A stretch of DNA of 64,000 nt from Puccinellia tenuiflora (taxonomy: Eukaryota; Streptophyta; Magnoliopsida; Poales; Poaceae), in NCBI GenBank assembly GCA_012064385.1, contig QRDG01000534.1, forward strand, positions 1,198,086 to 1,262,085, read 5' to 3'. Each line of letters starts with the position of its first letter. The first letter of the stretch is position 1. The notes under the pieces were generated by a model. The model saw only the letters and a program-made list of their open reading frames with translations. It was not told the DNA's origin and made no database searches. The translations under genes and the position numbers were made by a program. Of this stretch, positions 34,167 to 45,667 are shown one piece after another.

Positions 34167-35456
34167 ATGGCTCCTACCCGTCGTGGTGAACAAAGCAATC
34201 CTGATCCACCGCCGCCACCCACTATGGCGGAGGTTCTGATGATTATTGAAGAGGGTCGCGTGCGCAACGAGAATTTGCTCGCACAGTTGGTGCAGCAGGG
34301 TGCACGGAGAAACACTGAATGCAACCACCTCACTGAATTCCTGAAGTCCCAGCCTCCCACTTTCGCTTATGCTAAAGAGCCCCTGGATGCTGATGATTGG
34401 CTTCGTGCTCTCAAGCGCAAGTTCACTGCCTTGCATGTTTCGGCGGCGGAACAAGTGAACTTTGCCACCTACCTGCTGACTGGAGCCGCAGGGTCCTGGT
34501 GGGAAAGCCATGTCTCCATGGTTGCGGCTGGCCATACCTTCACTTGGACTGAATTTCGCACTGCTTTCCGTGCGGCTTACATTCCCCAGCCAATCATGGA
34601 CCTGAAAAGGAGGGAGTTCCTGGAGCTGACCCAGGGACGCATGGACGTCCAAACTTATGGGCGTGAGTTCAACCACCTCTCTCGTTACGCCCCCCGGGAC
34701 GTGACCAATGATGAAGATAAGCAGTATCTGTTCCGCAAGGGACTGACTCCGCGACTCCGTCATGAGTTGCTGCCCTTCAAGTTCCAGTCTTACCAAGAGC
34801 TGTACAACCTTGCTATCACTCTGGAGCATGGTAGGAAGGAACTGGAGGTCTCCAAGAGGCCTGCGCAGGAGGACCACCAGAGCTCCTCTTCTTCTAAGGG
34901 CAAGAAGCGCCGGGTATTCGTGCCCTTCAGCGCTGTGCCTAAGGCACCCTCCGCGCCAACGCCCTCAGGGTACAGGCCACCTCTGCCTCGCCCAGCTACT
35001 TCGACCTTGGGTGCGGCTGGAAGTGGGTACCACCCTCAGCTGCCTCCACCACCGGCGAGGCCCACTTGTTTCGGCTGTGGCCAGCCGGGGCACTTTTCCA
35101 GGGAGTGTCCCCAGAAGGCACCGGCTACCTCAGCACCTGCACCGGCTCCCTCTACACCAGCCGCCAAGGCCATGACCGTCAGCCGTGGTCACCTGAACCA
35201 TGTCTCGGCCGAAGGAGTTGATGAGGACCCCCGTGTTCTCATGGGTACGCTTCGAGTCAATACATATCCAGTTTCAGTTTATTCGATTCTGGAGCATCAC
35301 ATTCATTCATATTCATGTCATTTGCACACAATCCCCAAATACCATTTGAGGATATGGACTCCCTTCAAATGGTCAAGTCTCATCATCTTACCGGTGTCTC
35401 CCAATCTAGCTCGTGTTCTGGAGCTTGGCAAGGAAGCCTACGTCTTGAGCAATTAG
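34167..35456 (+). CDS. gag: Gag polyprotein, copy 2, with C-terminal frameshifted protease stub
   Basis: This copy lies 6818 bases from copy 1 and has the same deduced protein throughout: gag core, basic patch, CCHC knuckle and out-of-frame tail. The same frameshift before the protease signature is present, so it predates the duplication. The open frame also extends upstream to an ATG at 34131. The flanking leader (33247-34166) differs from copy 1 at only a handful of bases. Whether either copy is expressed cannot be judged from sequence. An intact Gag could in principle package element RNA using enzymes from an autonomous relative. Confidence 0.9.
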   Translation: MAPTRRGEQSNPDPPPPPTMAEVLMIIEEGRVRNENLLAQLVQQGARRNTECNHLTEFLKSQPPTFAYAKEPLDADDWLRALKRKFTALHVSAAEQVNFATYLLTGAAGSWWESHVSMVAAGHTFTWTEFRTAFRAAYIPQPIMDLKRREFLELTQGRMDVQTYGREFNHLSRYAPRDVTNDEDKQYLFRKGLTPRLRHELLPFKFQSYQELYNLAITLEHGRKELEVSKRPAQEDHQSSSSSKGKKRRVFVPFSAVPKAPSAPTPSGYRPPLPRPATSTLGAAGSGYHPQLPPPPARPTCFGCGQPGHFSRECPQKAPATSAPAPAPSTPAAKAMTVSRGHLNHVSAEGVDEDPRVLMGTLRVNTYPVSVYSILEHHIHSYSCHLHTIPKYHLRIWTPFKWSSLIILPVSPNLARVLELGKEAYVLSN

Positions 35457-35976
35457 TGACCCTACCTTCTGTTACTTACGCAACCTCCCTCTTCAGTCCT
35501 GCAAGGCCTGAAGTGTCCGCACACCTAACCAGCTAGGAACCTCAAGCCGAAATGATGATTGGGGTTCGTCAAGAACACGACCTAAGCCTACTAGTAATCC
35601 TGACAAGTCCGGTGTTGTAGCTCACGCACCTCACCGAAAGGCCCGTTGACGAAATCTCTTAAATCTCTAACCTCGACCACTATACCGAGGATCATGGGTA
35701 ATTCTTGGGTATACCTGGATTCAGTCATCTTTCTCAAAGACTTATGGTCTTGTGCAAAGTTCATATTTCCAACCCTTGGAGAAAATTTGTCTATCACCTT
35801 GAACTATCTTCTGACTTTCTCGTCGGCACGTCATGCTTGCTACCTTACTCTCTGCAACAAGGAAGATCATCGTGGGATCCAAAAGATCGTTGAAGTTAAG
35901 GGTTGTCATGTTTCCCTCCTCTCCCTCTTCCTACTCTAGGAATCTCGGGGCAAGATTCTTGTAAGGGGGGTAGAAT
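35457..35976 (+). other. Non-coding 3' internal region and polypurine tract, copy 2
   Basis: Same content as 28639-29158, ending with the GTAAGGGGGGTAGAAT purine tract before the LTR3 start at 35977. No pol domain. Confidence 0.8.
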
Positions 35977-38900
35977 TGTAACAGCCCAGATTTGGTACCC
36001 TAAAATATGGGCCAAATTTTCACTTTTTATTTTCATTGCATCATGGCATACATATTTAAATTGCTAAGTTAAATATTGCAAACAATGGAAATCATTAAAA
36101 GGAATCAAACACTTCCTAAAATTCCCAAGTCAAGTACAATTGCTCCATCTGGAAAAACCAAAATATTCTTGAGCTTCCATATTTGTCCAGGAAGTTCCAA
36201 GAGTGCAAAATAATATTCTTACTTTGTGTTTTCATAAGACTATAAAATTGATGGTTGGAATTGATCAAATTGCAATATGTGAGCCCTATTAAAAAATGTT
36301 ATGCAAAACTTTTTATTTTCCAACACCAAATTTTGTCAAGCTTCTACATGTCATGAGGAGGCTACATGAATTTTTGCAGGTTTTATAAAAAGTTTTAAAT
36401 GCCTCAATTAAAAATGAGAACTTCAAATAGTTACAAATCAACTTTGAAATTTGAAACCAAGTTAAACCTTTCAAAAATTCAAAACAAAAATATGGTTAGT
36501 TTCCTTATATTATTGTGAGCCTCCCTGAATTTTCTCATAATTTTTGGAACTGATTTGAGGCCTTAATTAAATAGAAAGGGCTGCTGTTTTCATTTAAAAG
36601 TAAAAACAGAAAAGAAGAAAAAGAGGCAGGGGGTTTTCCAGAAAATGCCATCATCCCTTCCGCCACAGTGTTTCTCCTGCGCGCCATGGCAGTGCCGCCG
36701 TGCCGCCATGTCCTCCTCCCCTAGGCCTCGCTGCGGCCCCCCTGCTGGATAAGTGAACCCGGCGACGCCCCCTCTCTCCTCCCCTCGCCCTCCCTTGCTT
36801 TTTCCCTGTGCCGAACCCTAACCCTAGCCCGAGCCTGCTGTCCGCCGCCCACCGCCGTCATGAACGCCGTTGGTTCCGGCCGTCCCGGAGTTAGCCGAGG
36901 CCGCCATCGTCTCCGCCTCGAGCTCCTCTACCTCCTCCTCCAGCCGTCCGTGCCGGGAGCCTTCCAATCGACGGAATCGACGCCGACTTCCCCGCCTCCG
37001 GCCACCGTGTCCGAGCACCGCATCACCGCCGTCCGGCCACCCCGTCCTCCCTCGACCCCTCTGCAGCGCTCAGGGTGAGCTAATGGTCCTCATGGACCTT
37101 CTCTCCTCCCTCCTCTTGCCCTGGTTCATCGAGGCGCCGCCGCAAGCTGCCGGCCGCTGCCGGCCGCCGCCGGACACCGACGCTTGCGTCGCTCCGGTGA
37201 CCTACAGGTAGCGGCGCCACCCCCTTTTTGCTTCCCGTAGCATACCGCGTCGAGCGCCCCTAGTGACACGTCCCCGCACCCCCTCCCCCGTCGAGCACGG
37301 CCTTGCCACCGTCGGCGGTCACCACCGTCGCGGGCGCCGGTCGTGGCTTCTCCCGGGGTCAAACCAGCCGTGGGCCGACCCGATGATGTGGACGTCTGCA
37401 TGGCCTGGGTCCCAGCAGTCAGCCCCTGTGGCTAGACCAATCCAAGTGAAAAACATTTCCCTGTGAAATAAAGTTTAAACAGAAAATCCACTTGAACTTG
37501 TAAATTCAATAGCAATTCAAATCTTTATCAGAAAAATTCAAATGAGGTACCAAAATGTGCAGAGAAATAATATCTACCTGTTAGTGCTAGTTACATGTCA
37601 AACTGAATATTATAAATTGATGTTAAATTGAATTAACTAAAATGGCAGAAATTGAGTTAAACTTGGAAATTCATAACATGAGTTCTACTCATCCAAAAAT
37701 TATGAATGAGCTCTCAAAATGTTCAGCGAACAATGATCTACAAGTTTATGTCATTTTAGAGAATTGTAGATCTAATTTTGGTGCTGTTTATTAAAATTAA
37801 ATAAAATGGCAGAATTAAATCAAGTATTGAAAATATCATAACTTGATGAATTTTAATTCAAAAATTACAAATGATATATCAATTTGATCAGCAACTCAAA
37901 TGCTATCTATCTATGTTAAGTTCACAGCAAGTACCCAACTTTTCCTTTGATGTCATTTTTTGAATTGGTTAAAATGATTTAAGTTGCTTAACCGTTTAAT
38001 TCTCCATTTATTCATCGTTAATCGGAAAAATGCAAACGGGGTATCAAAACGATCAGCACGACAATATCTATCTAATAATGTAATTTTCATGCATTTAGGA
38101 CCCATAATTCAGTAATGGACATTTTGGATAATAACGCAATTCACTAAGTTAAATATGGAGTTTTAACCCGTTAATTGCAATATTTATTTTAGGGGTTCCA
38201 TTTAACTTGTGGGACATGCCCAATATGATTTCAGTGCATAAATTGACCATCTCATCATGATTGTGCATTGCACCTTGTATTCGTGTTATTTATTTCGTTT
38301 CCTGTTATTGTTGTGTTTCGTTAGATTCAGGAGTCGAGGTTCCACCACAATACCTCGACGATCAATGCGCCCAGTACTATCAGCAAGGCAAGAGCTAACC
38401 CAACCTTCTTAGCATCTAGCATCCTACTGTTTATAAACTTATTTTATCCACCATAATATTGCATGCGATTCAAATGTCTCTTTTGATCAAGATGTAGAGT
38501 ATCCTATGAATGCATGTTTATCCCCTGAACCATCACATGTTTCCCCTCCTATAAACCCTAGGTCTGATGTGTTGGCCGGAGACAAAGTTATAATTGTTCT
38601 TTATATGCTTAGCTATGCTTAGCCATGCTTAGTCATACACTAGTTATGTCCATTGTTTAATTCCATAACTGATGATGTTGATGGAATGGTTTGGGCATGG
38701 TGGATACGTGTGATGCTTAATTAATTTGTTAAAAGGCTTGGATGAGTTGCCATCGGGGATGGTGTTTTGCCTCATTCTTGTCGCCTAGGCTGAGAGTGCT
38801 TTTAGCTAGAACCAAGAACCGAGTGTGCTGCCATTGGTGGGTGTATGGGCGCCTTACTAACTGAATAACTTGTGCGGGCGTATCCAAGGGTCCTCTAGTT

Positions 38901-40057
38901 TGCTGTTTCCATTTGCGCATGTATGTGTGAGCGAAAAAAAGAAATGATGAGGATGGTGGTGTTTAGGACGTGGCGATGGGGGAAGGGGCTGAAATAGGCT
39001 GGGTAAACTTGTCCTGTCGCCACAGATGACTCTTGGATAGTCTCATGCGAGGTAAAGGTTTAACCGCGCCCACTCGTCGGCCTTCCCCGGAAGAGGGCCA
39101 ATCAGGTGAGCCGGACGGTACCAATGGGTAAATTAGTACACCCCTGCAGGGTTTAATCTTTTCGAAAAGCCGTGTCCACGGTTATGGACAAACTCTTGGG
39201 AAAGGCGGATTAGCTCATAGAGAACCTGAACCTAATTAATAAATTGGCAGCTAGAGGTTGCAATCCAACGTGTGATAAAAGGTTCATTTCCTCGAGGGTG
39301 ATTCGAGGGAGTGCCTTGGTGGAGATGAGATGATTCTGGTTACAAATGGTTCGTTGAGAACCAAAGATGAAAGTTTACTCTCTTATCCCTTTTCGGAAAA
39401 CATTCTGAGTAGACGATGCCATGGGTCTTTATATCTTTTAAAAGGAAAACCAGCTTTATGCAAATTAGTTACATTATACAGCAGTAGAGCCTCCGTCAGC
39501 ATCGGGCCTATATCGCCCTACTAATTCTTGCGAGTACGTCGTACTCAGCCTTGCTTTGTTGATTATTATTTGTTTTAGAGGAGGACGTCACCGAACTGGA
39601 AGGTGGGTTCTTTATTGACATCAACGAGCAGTCTGGGGTTCCCAGGTGGCAGCTTGGGACGTCTTGGAACAGTCTGGCACGGGATGTTTATCTGTAGGCC
39701 TCTTAGGCCATAATTTGGATCTTGTTGTTTAGACAATTGCTTCCACTTGATGTAATGATGGGTTTGTGACCTCTGATTGTGATATTTGCTATCTTTCTCA
39801 TATATGAGTTGAACTATGATCTCTTGTGTCATAGAGTCTGTGATGTGCCAGTTGTTCCGCAGTCTTGGTCTCTTTGCTATACGTGAAAGCGATGTCTGAG
39901 CTTATGGCATGATCGAGGTGTTGTGTGCCGATGATGTATTCCGAGCACGCCTGCCAATGAGTTTTGGCCTGGGATTGGTAACCCCAGTAACACTCGATTG
40001 TGTAGCATGACCGGTTACACAACGTTTCACTGTATAGCTCTGGGTCGGGGTGCTACA
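35977..40057 (+). repeat. LTR3 of tandem array
   Basis: 4081 bp from TGTAACAG to GGGGTGCTACA, followed directly by the right ATCTA target duplication and the rest of the interrupted copia LTR. In its right half it has private changes not shared with LTR1 or LTR2, such as GACAATTGCTTCCAC near 39733 and GTGTCATAGAG near 39826. Confidence 0.93.
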
Positions 40058-40225
40058 ATCTACATCATGCTTTGACACAAATCTTTTGATCATCGACCCT
40101 TACGGTCTTCAAGGGTATGATCACCGTTCCCTCCATTACTTTATATCTGCATAGTAGTAGATCTTGGCTAGTTTGTGGTTCGCGTTGTTAGGAAATTTTT
40201 TGTTTTCTGCTGTGGAACCCCTTTA

Positions 40226-41524
40226 GTGCAGATCTAATCCAATCGTCGTTCTAGTTGAGCGAATCGGGGGAATGCATGCTGCCGCCATGCACCGTTGACC
40301 TCGTCATCCCATGTTGCCAACGTCCACGCTGCGGTGGCGGAAGCTCCTGCTGTCGAAGTTGGTAGGGAGACCTCACGGTGTACTCAGGATGCAGATGACG
40401 CTCATGCAGGCTTGCCGTCGAGGTTGTTCATGGTGGCTTCTTGCATCGTGTTGTTAGGTCAGGTTCTAGGGCTTCAACTGAGTGCATGATGGGGGTGTGA
40501 GGCGGAGAGCGATTGTCGTAGATGTGGGAGTCAGATCCTGCTAAATCTAGCTCTAGCTCGATGGGCTTCATTGTTCAAGCCACCACAACTGCAAGTGGTA
40601 GACCGAGAGGTCGCTCTAGGTGGCGTGGGCGTAGTCGTGGGCACGCGGTCTTGAGCAGCGGATTTCGGGGATACGGCCCCAAGGCTTAGCTTAGCGGCTT
40701 TCACGTTCCAGGTGATCATGGTCAGCTAATATGACAACTAGCTCGTAGATATGCTAGCCGAAGGTCATGCCATTGGCCGTTGGAACAAGAGATATTGCAT
40801 AGGTGCATCACGAGATAGTTTTCGGTGGTTATCGATGAAGAGAAGACATGCGGAATATGGTGCAGCGGTGATTGGGAAGCTTTGGTGTCCTTGATGTTCT
40901 TGGGTGTCATGGAAGAATTCCGAGCGAATGCTCAGCACCAACCTCATTGGTGCCAGTAACACTGGCGCATCGGCGTCATTTCCTTCTTGGAGGGCTTGTT
41001 AGGGAACTTCGTCGACACCCTCGTGGGGTTTGGGCTCTCCAGGAGAGATCCTAAGCTCTGTGTTCCCGGGCGAGCAGTGGTGGCATTGCTTTACTACCTT
41101 CTTGGAAGCATTAGCTGGCAGAGCCTACACTCAGTTGTTGGGTTGGTGGATGTCGTGGCAGCGACCTCGAGTGGATGATGTTGTTCATCGAAGCGACATC
41201 CTGGGCGACAATCTTGTGTCGCATGTTCTACGAGGTTGTAAGCTCAATCGACTTGTCTGGGAGGAGAAAGTTTGACTATAGGATGGGATGGAGACCCCGA
41301 TGTTATTGTGGCCATAGTGGTCTACGTGTGTGTTTGTATGTCCCCACACACTGCCGCACCACACCGCCCACACTGCCATCAATGCCGCTAGGAGCAGCCG
41401 CCGCGTCGTCTTGCAATCACCGCCGAGCCAGGACCGAGTGTCGTTGTCGTGTCGTGCACCGCCACCGGCAGAGGCCGCCACGTGCAACCTTCCCATGTGC
41501 GCGAGTGATGAGGGGAGGAAGGTG
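40226..41524. other. Unclassified moderately GC-rich region
   Basis: It follows the right GTGCA duplication. Short ORFs occur on both strands, but none has a recognised domain and none is long enough to argue for an exon. It may be part of the same old repeat or gene-like segment that lies left of the solo copia LTR. Confidence 0.35.
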
Positions 41525-42577
41525 CACTAGTAGGAAAACTCTTATAGGTGGATAAAGCAGTCGTGGCGCACCTCAGTTTTGGTACGCTACTAGTACATAG
41601 CCGTGACGCATATAAAACGGTGTGCCACGGCTAAGTGAAACTGTGAACGGCTGGCATGCATGCACATACTAATGGCGCACCAAAATTTTATGCGCCACGA
41701 CTAACTAAGTAGTAGTGACGCATGGCGATTAGATACACCACTAGTATAGTTGGCCGCAGATGCCAAATCTCGCCCCCATTTATTACTGACGCACTTTAAA
41801 GTAGTGCGCCACCACTATCCGGAATCGCGCGTGTGGAAGGGCTTTGTTTATTTCGCTCGACCTGCTCGCGGGCGGGAGGATTCTGTGACCGATCCGTGTG
41901 CTCTATATCAGACGGTCGAGGGGACTTCGTTCTAAACTTTGGCGGTTCGCATCGCACACAGACAAGCACACGATCCGTGGCTTATTGACCGGCACATGCG
42001 CGCTCATCGATGCTGCTATCCGCGTCCGTGTTCCCATCCATGGTGCGAGCTGCGCAGCGAAGCCCCCCGCGGCAGACCGAATTGAAGCCCCGCGTGACAG
42101 GCGCTGAACCCTGGCGGCGCGAACGTGAAGCCCCCACGATCTCTAGCGCCGTCAACGGCTCAGAGCGGAGCGAAGCTCCGGCGGCGGCCGTTCCTGGTTT
42201 CATGAAGCACCCCCCCCCCGGTCATCGTGGAGCTGCCCACCATGAAGCCCGTGCAGCGTCTCAGAGCCTGGGAGGAAGGACCACCCATGCGACGGCGGCC
42301 GTCCTGCATCCGTGAAGCCTCCGTGGTGGTCGTCCCGGAGCCGTGCCGTCGAGCACGATGCCCCCCGGACTCCAGCCGGCCATTTTTTTAATTCACAAAT
42401 GACTAGTAGTGACGCATGTAAGAGGTGCGCCACGCATACGATATCCTACCGGTGACGCATCAACCACATGCGCCACAGGTATTCATTAGTAGTGGCGTGT
42501 TAGCCGTGGCGCATGGTGTTTTGCTAGGGGTAAGAAATGTTGGTGCGCCACGAATGAGGCTTTTCTTGCTACTCGCG
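41525..42577 (+). mobile_element. Small non-autonomous CACTA-like transposon
   Basis: The left end is CACTAGTAGGAAAACTCTTA. The right end GAGGCTTTTCTTGCTACTCGCG is a decayed inverted copy. Subterminal motifs typical of CACTA elements recur near both ends in both orientations: GTGGCGCAC, GTGACGCAT, TGCGCCAC and TAGCCGTG (41565-41820 and 42405-42555). The core (about 41830-42390) is GC-rich, unrelated to the ends and lacks a transposase, so it may be captured DNA. No clean 3-bp duplication is visible. Confidence 0.72.
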
Positions 42578-42602
42578 GGGGGGGGGGGGGGGGGGGGGGG
42601 GG
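42577..42602 (+). repeat. 26-base G homopolymer
   Basis: An uninterrupted run of 26 G directly at the right end of the CACTA-like element. It could form G-quadruplexes, and its length is likely uncertain in any assembly. Confidence 0.9.
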
Positions 42603-44102
42603 AGGAAGGCGATCCGGGAAGGAGTTAGGTTCGGTCTCGGTCGCCCCGCGGGAAGGGACACAAGACCCGGTTCCATGGGGACGTCCACATTTAGGCTATC
42701 AATATCCCCTATGAAAGTCAAAGAGGCTCTTATTATACAGTCGACCTGCATCAATCATAATTTTGTCTGTTAACAGCTGTCACCTAACAATAATTTAAAC
42801 ATACGGGTTATTTTGATGCGTGTACTGTCTGAGATAGGGATGTTAATGCAAGTACGACATAGACTTATAACCAAAGTTTTGTTAGTGGAGTAGTTAATTA
42901 GTACCACGCGAACACACATTTTACTAGAGATGGTAAAACCTCGCGTTAGTCTGAGAAAACACAAGAAACTCTCTCAGCAAGTCAGCAGCTACCCCGATCA
43001 AATGAATCCCATCCCAAGTGAGACTGAGACGATGTTATCTGAGACACAAGGAGAGCTATCCTCCTAACCCTAACCTCTCTTGACTCCTCCTCTCGCGGCA
43101 GCCGCCACCGGCGTCCTCCCTCCTCCCTCCTCCCTCCCCCTTCATCCCTCCCTCGCGCGCGGCCCCCGCCCCCCGTGGCAGCGTCTCCCAACTCGAGCGC
43201 CCCCTTATCCCCGCCTCCTCGTCGCCGCCATCGGTAGAGGCCGCCGGGTTCGGCCCAGTCGGCGCCGGCAGCGGGGGCCTGGCTTTACCCGCACAGTGAA
43301 GGTGGAGACGGGGCTCCTCCGGCATGGCGGCGCTGTGGTTCGGGCGGCGGCGGCTCGGCCTCGGCCAGGAGGCGACATCGCGGCGGCGTGCTTGTGGCGC
43401 GGTGGGGCGGCACGGCACCACAGCATGGCGGGCGGCTGAGGGCGGCGGCGGCCCTAGCCCAGATCCGGGCCCTACGGGGCCCATCTGGGTTGGGCGGGCG
43501 GCCTGACCCTCCAAGAGGCCCGAGCTGCAGATGGCAGCAGGTATAGCCTATGCAGGGTGCAGCGGCGACGGCGGCCGGCCTGTTGCAGCGTGGCGGCGGG
43601 CTTTACGGACCTCTGGGCCTGGCCGGACTTGATTGGGATTGGTGTGCCCCAGGCGGGGGCTTCACGGGCCTGCTGGGCCCGGCCGAACCTAATTGGGACT
43701 GGTGTGCCCTGCGGCCGCGTCCGGTCGACTACCGTCTTCGGCGGTGGAGGTAGTTCCCTCCCGCTCGGCCGCGATACTGCTAACCCCGAATCTGGCTACT
43801 CCTCGTAGTCGTCTTGCAGACCTCGTGATGATGCCTTCAGTGAGACGACGATGGCGGCTTCATGACAGTGGTGGCGCATGTTGGTGGGCGGAGAGTCTGG
43901 TGGCACCAAGGCTTCGCCCTCGTGGTGCTCCTGTGCTACGGATCGTCCGGGGGTTGTGGACCAGGTTTTTCGGGAGAAATCCTTGTTAGCTCGCTCGACA
44001 CCGGCGCAGTGCCGCCTTTGGGTGGCATCTCCCCTTCCTGAAGGGCGTCGTGGCTACCCGTCATCCGCTTCCATCCGTGTGCCGGGGGAACCCTAGGACC
44101 TA
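42603..44102. other. Unclassified GC-rich region
   Basis: 42603-43000 is average in composition with nothing recognised. From about 43060 the sequence is strongly GC-rich, with overlapping Pro/Arg/Gly-rich pseudo-ORFs on both strands and no domain. A leader of a large non-coding retroelement or LINE, or an old gene 5' end, would all fit. It is cut at 44103 by the LTR of element C. Confidence 0.3.
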
Positions 44103-45667
44103 TGATCCGGCGATACCCACAAGTATAGGGGATCGTTGAAATCTTCGATGTGTAAGTATAGTATCGATCCCACGAGGAGTAGAAGGTATAAGTATTTATC
44201 CTCTCAAATAAGAGTGTCACTTCTCTTATTATCTATGCACTAGACAAACTAAAATGATTAAATGATGCAAGTGTTTTTGGGTTTTTGGTATAGAGTTTGC
44301 AATAAAGTAAAAAGCTGAAAATAAAATATGACAAGTGAAAGCTCTCAAAGAGAGAAAGCCCAATCCTCTATGCAGCAAGAGGACAAGCTTGAGTGGTGTG
44401 TTTCTTATAGGTGGAAAATGTTCCCAAGGTCTACATGGATTTCATGGCATAAATTTTTCTAGAACAACAAGGTAAACATTTTGTCAAGTTTTAATCTTCT
44501 TTGGACGGAGCCATAATTAGGTGTAGTTAAATAAATAAACTAAACCCCTTATGATGGATCATGTGGCCAAGTAAATGACTGCACAAGAATTATTAAGACA
44601 TAAAGTCCCACTATAGCATTACACTCTAAGGTCCCCGATATAAATCCCCTCCTAATGTAACTTCATGTATTAGACCAAGGTTTACGTGTCCTCCTAGGTC
44701 CTACCCATTCCATCACACTAGTGTGATAGCACCTTCATGCATTACTCAATATATGGTGCACTTCATACATTGTACATCAAGACAATCATAAAAGATAAAA
44801 ACTTGACCAAATACTCAACACAAGTTAAGTGAAAAGTATTGCCAATCCATCCTATGCCCCCAGGAACATGAGAGAACTACTCACAACGCGAAGACATGAT
44901 ATGATTCAATGGTATAAGTGATACAACACAATCTGAAAATATAATCTCCCCACAAAACAATGACAAGTAGCAATTCACAAACATGTAGAATAGTACTTAG
45001 ACAATAGCTAGGGTTCGAACTATCTCAAACTATGAGGGGGATGAAGTGGATCACGAAGATGGTGATGGAGATGGTGCTGGTCTTGACGGTGGTGTTGATG
45101 GAGGCTCCGGAGGGGGGATGGAGGAGCCTTCCGAAGGTGATTCCGGTAGCGTTTCCCCCCTCCAATCTTCTCCGGCGGCAACCTTCTGTCTCATGTTTCG
45201 TGGTTTTTTGTTTCTCCGCCGCCTCCTCACGAAACTCCTCGGGGGACTATTTTTATAGTCGGTTTTAGGTCAAGACGAAGGCACTAGGATGAAGATCGAC
45301 GGCATCGGAGGCTCGAGGCCCAGGATAGGGGCCCCCACACGGCCAAGGAATCTAGCCGCGTGGGCCCAACTCTTTCGGCCCTCGGGTCTCCGTTTGTTCG
45401 CTTCCTTCGCTCCTACGCTTTGTTCCTTCCAAAAAAAATGATCCCCACAAAATATTAGGTCATTTGGACGTCGTTTGGGTCCCTGAAACATCAAAATATA
45501 GAAAATAGGGTTTTCTGCCAGTGCAGGGTTAATTCCAGAAAAATAGGAAAACTGTGAAATCTTCCCAAAATCCTTATGAAACAATGATATAACCCTTATA
45601 TGATGCAAATATGATTGAAATATGAGTATTATAATGCAAAGTTCATGTATGCATTTTACATGCATCA
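44103..45667 (-). repeat. 3' LTR of element C
   Basis: On the minus strand it runs from TGATGCATGTAAAATGC to GGATCA, about 1.57 kb. The plus-strand text GATACCCACAAGTATAGGGGATCG near 44111-44134 is the usual 3' terminal portion of this class of grass LTR. Exact left end inferred. Confidence 0.7.

Larger units (their letters stand above)
22504..40057 (+). mobile_element. Tandem gypsy array LTR-int-LTR-int-LTR
   Basis: Three LTRs (22504-26427, 29159-33246, 35977-40057) alternate with two internal regions (26428-29158 and 33247-35976). The repeat period is 6818 bp. ATCTA flanks the whole array at 22499-22503 and 40058-40062, and not the individual LTRs, so one insertion was followed by tandem duplication. 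Each internal region has an initiator-tRNA-Met-type primer site, a gag ORF and a purine tract, but no RT or integrase. The element is therefore a non-autonomous Ty3/gypsy type. The target is the BARE/Angela-like solo LTR. Confidence 0.93.
20941..40225 (+). repeat. BARE/Angela-like solo copia LTR, interrupted
   Basis: The LTR lies at 20941-22503 and 40063-40225, about 1.73 kb once the 17.55-kb insertion and one ATCTA copy are removed. The text ATGCCCTAGAGG near the start, GGTCAACAGATGATCAAGGTTTCC, the TATATAAA promoter and the TTGTTAGGAAATTTTTT-type 3' end are features of the BARE1/Angela lineage of pooid grasses. GTGCA is duplicated at 20936-20940 and 40226-40230. No primer site or internal domain follows, so it is a solo LTR. 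The last base pair reads TA rather than CA. Confidence 0.82.

Noticed and set aside
26428..35976. Tandem array as a simple assembly artefact
   Set aside because: The two internal copies and three LTRs differ at specific sites, and LTR2 is a clean mosaic of LTR1 and LTR3, which a duplicated contig would not produce. Long reads would still settle it.
43056..43514. 152-codon minus-strand ORF in GC-rich DNA
   Set aside because: Overlapping open frames exist on both strands and composition alone explains them; no domain seen.
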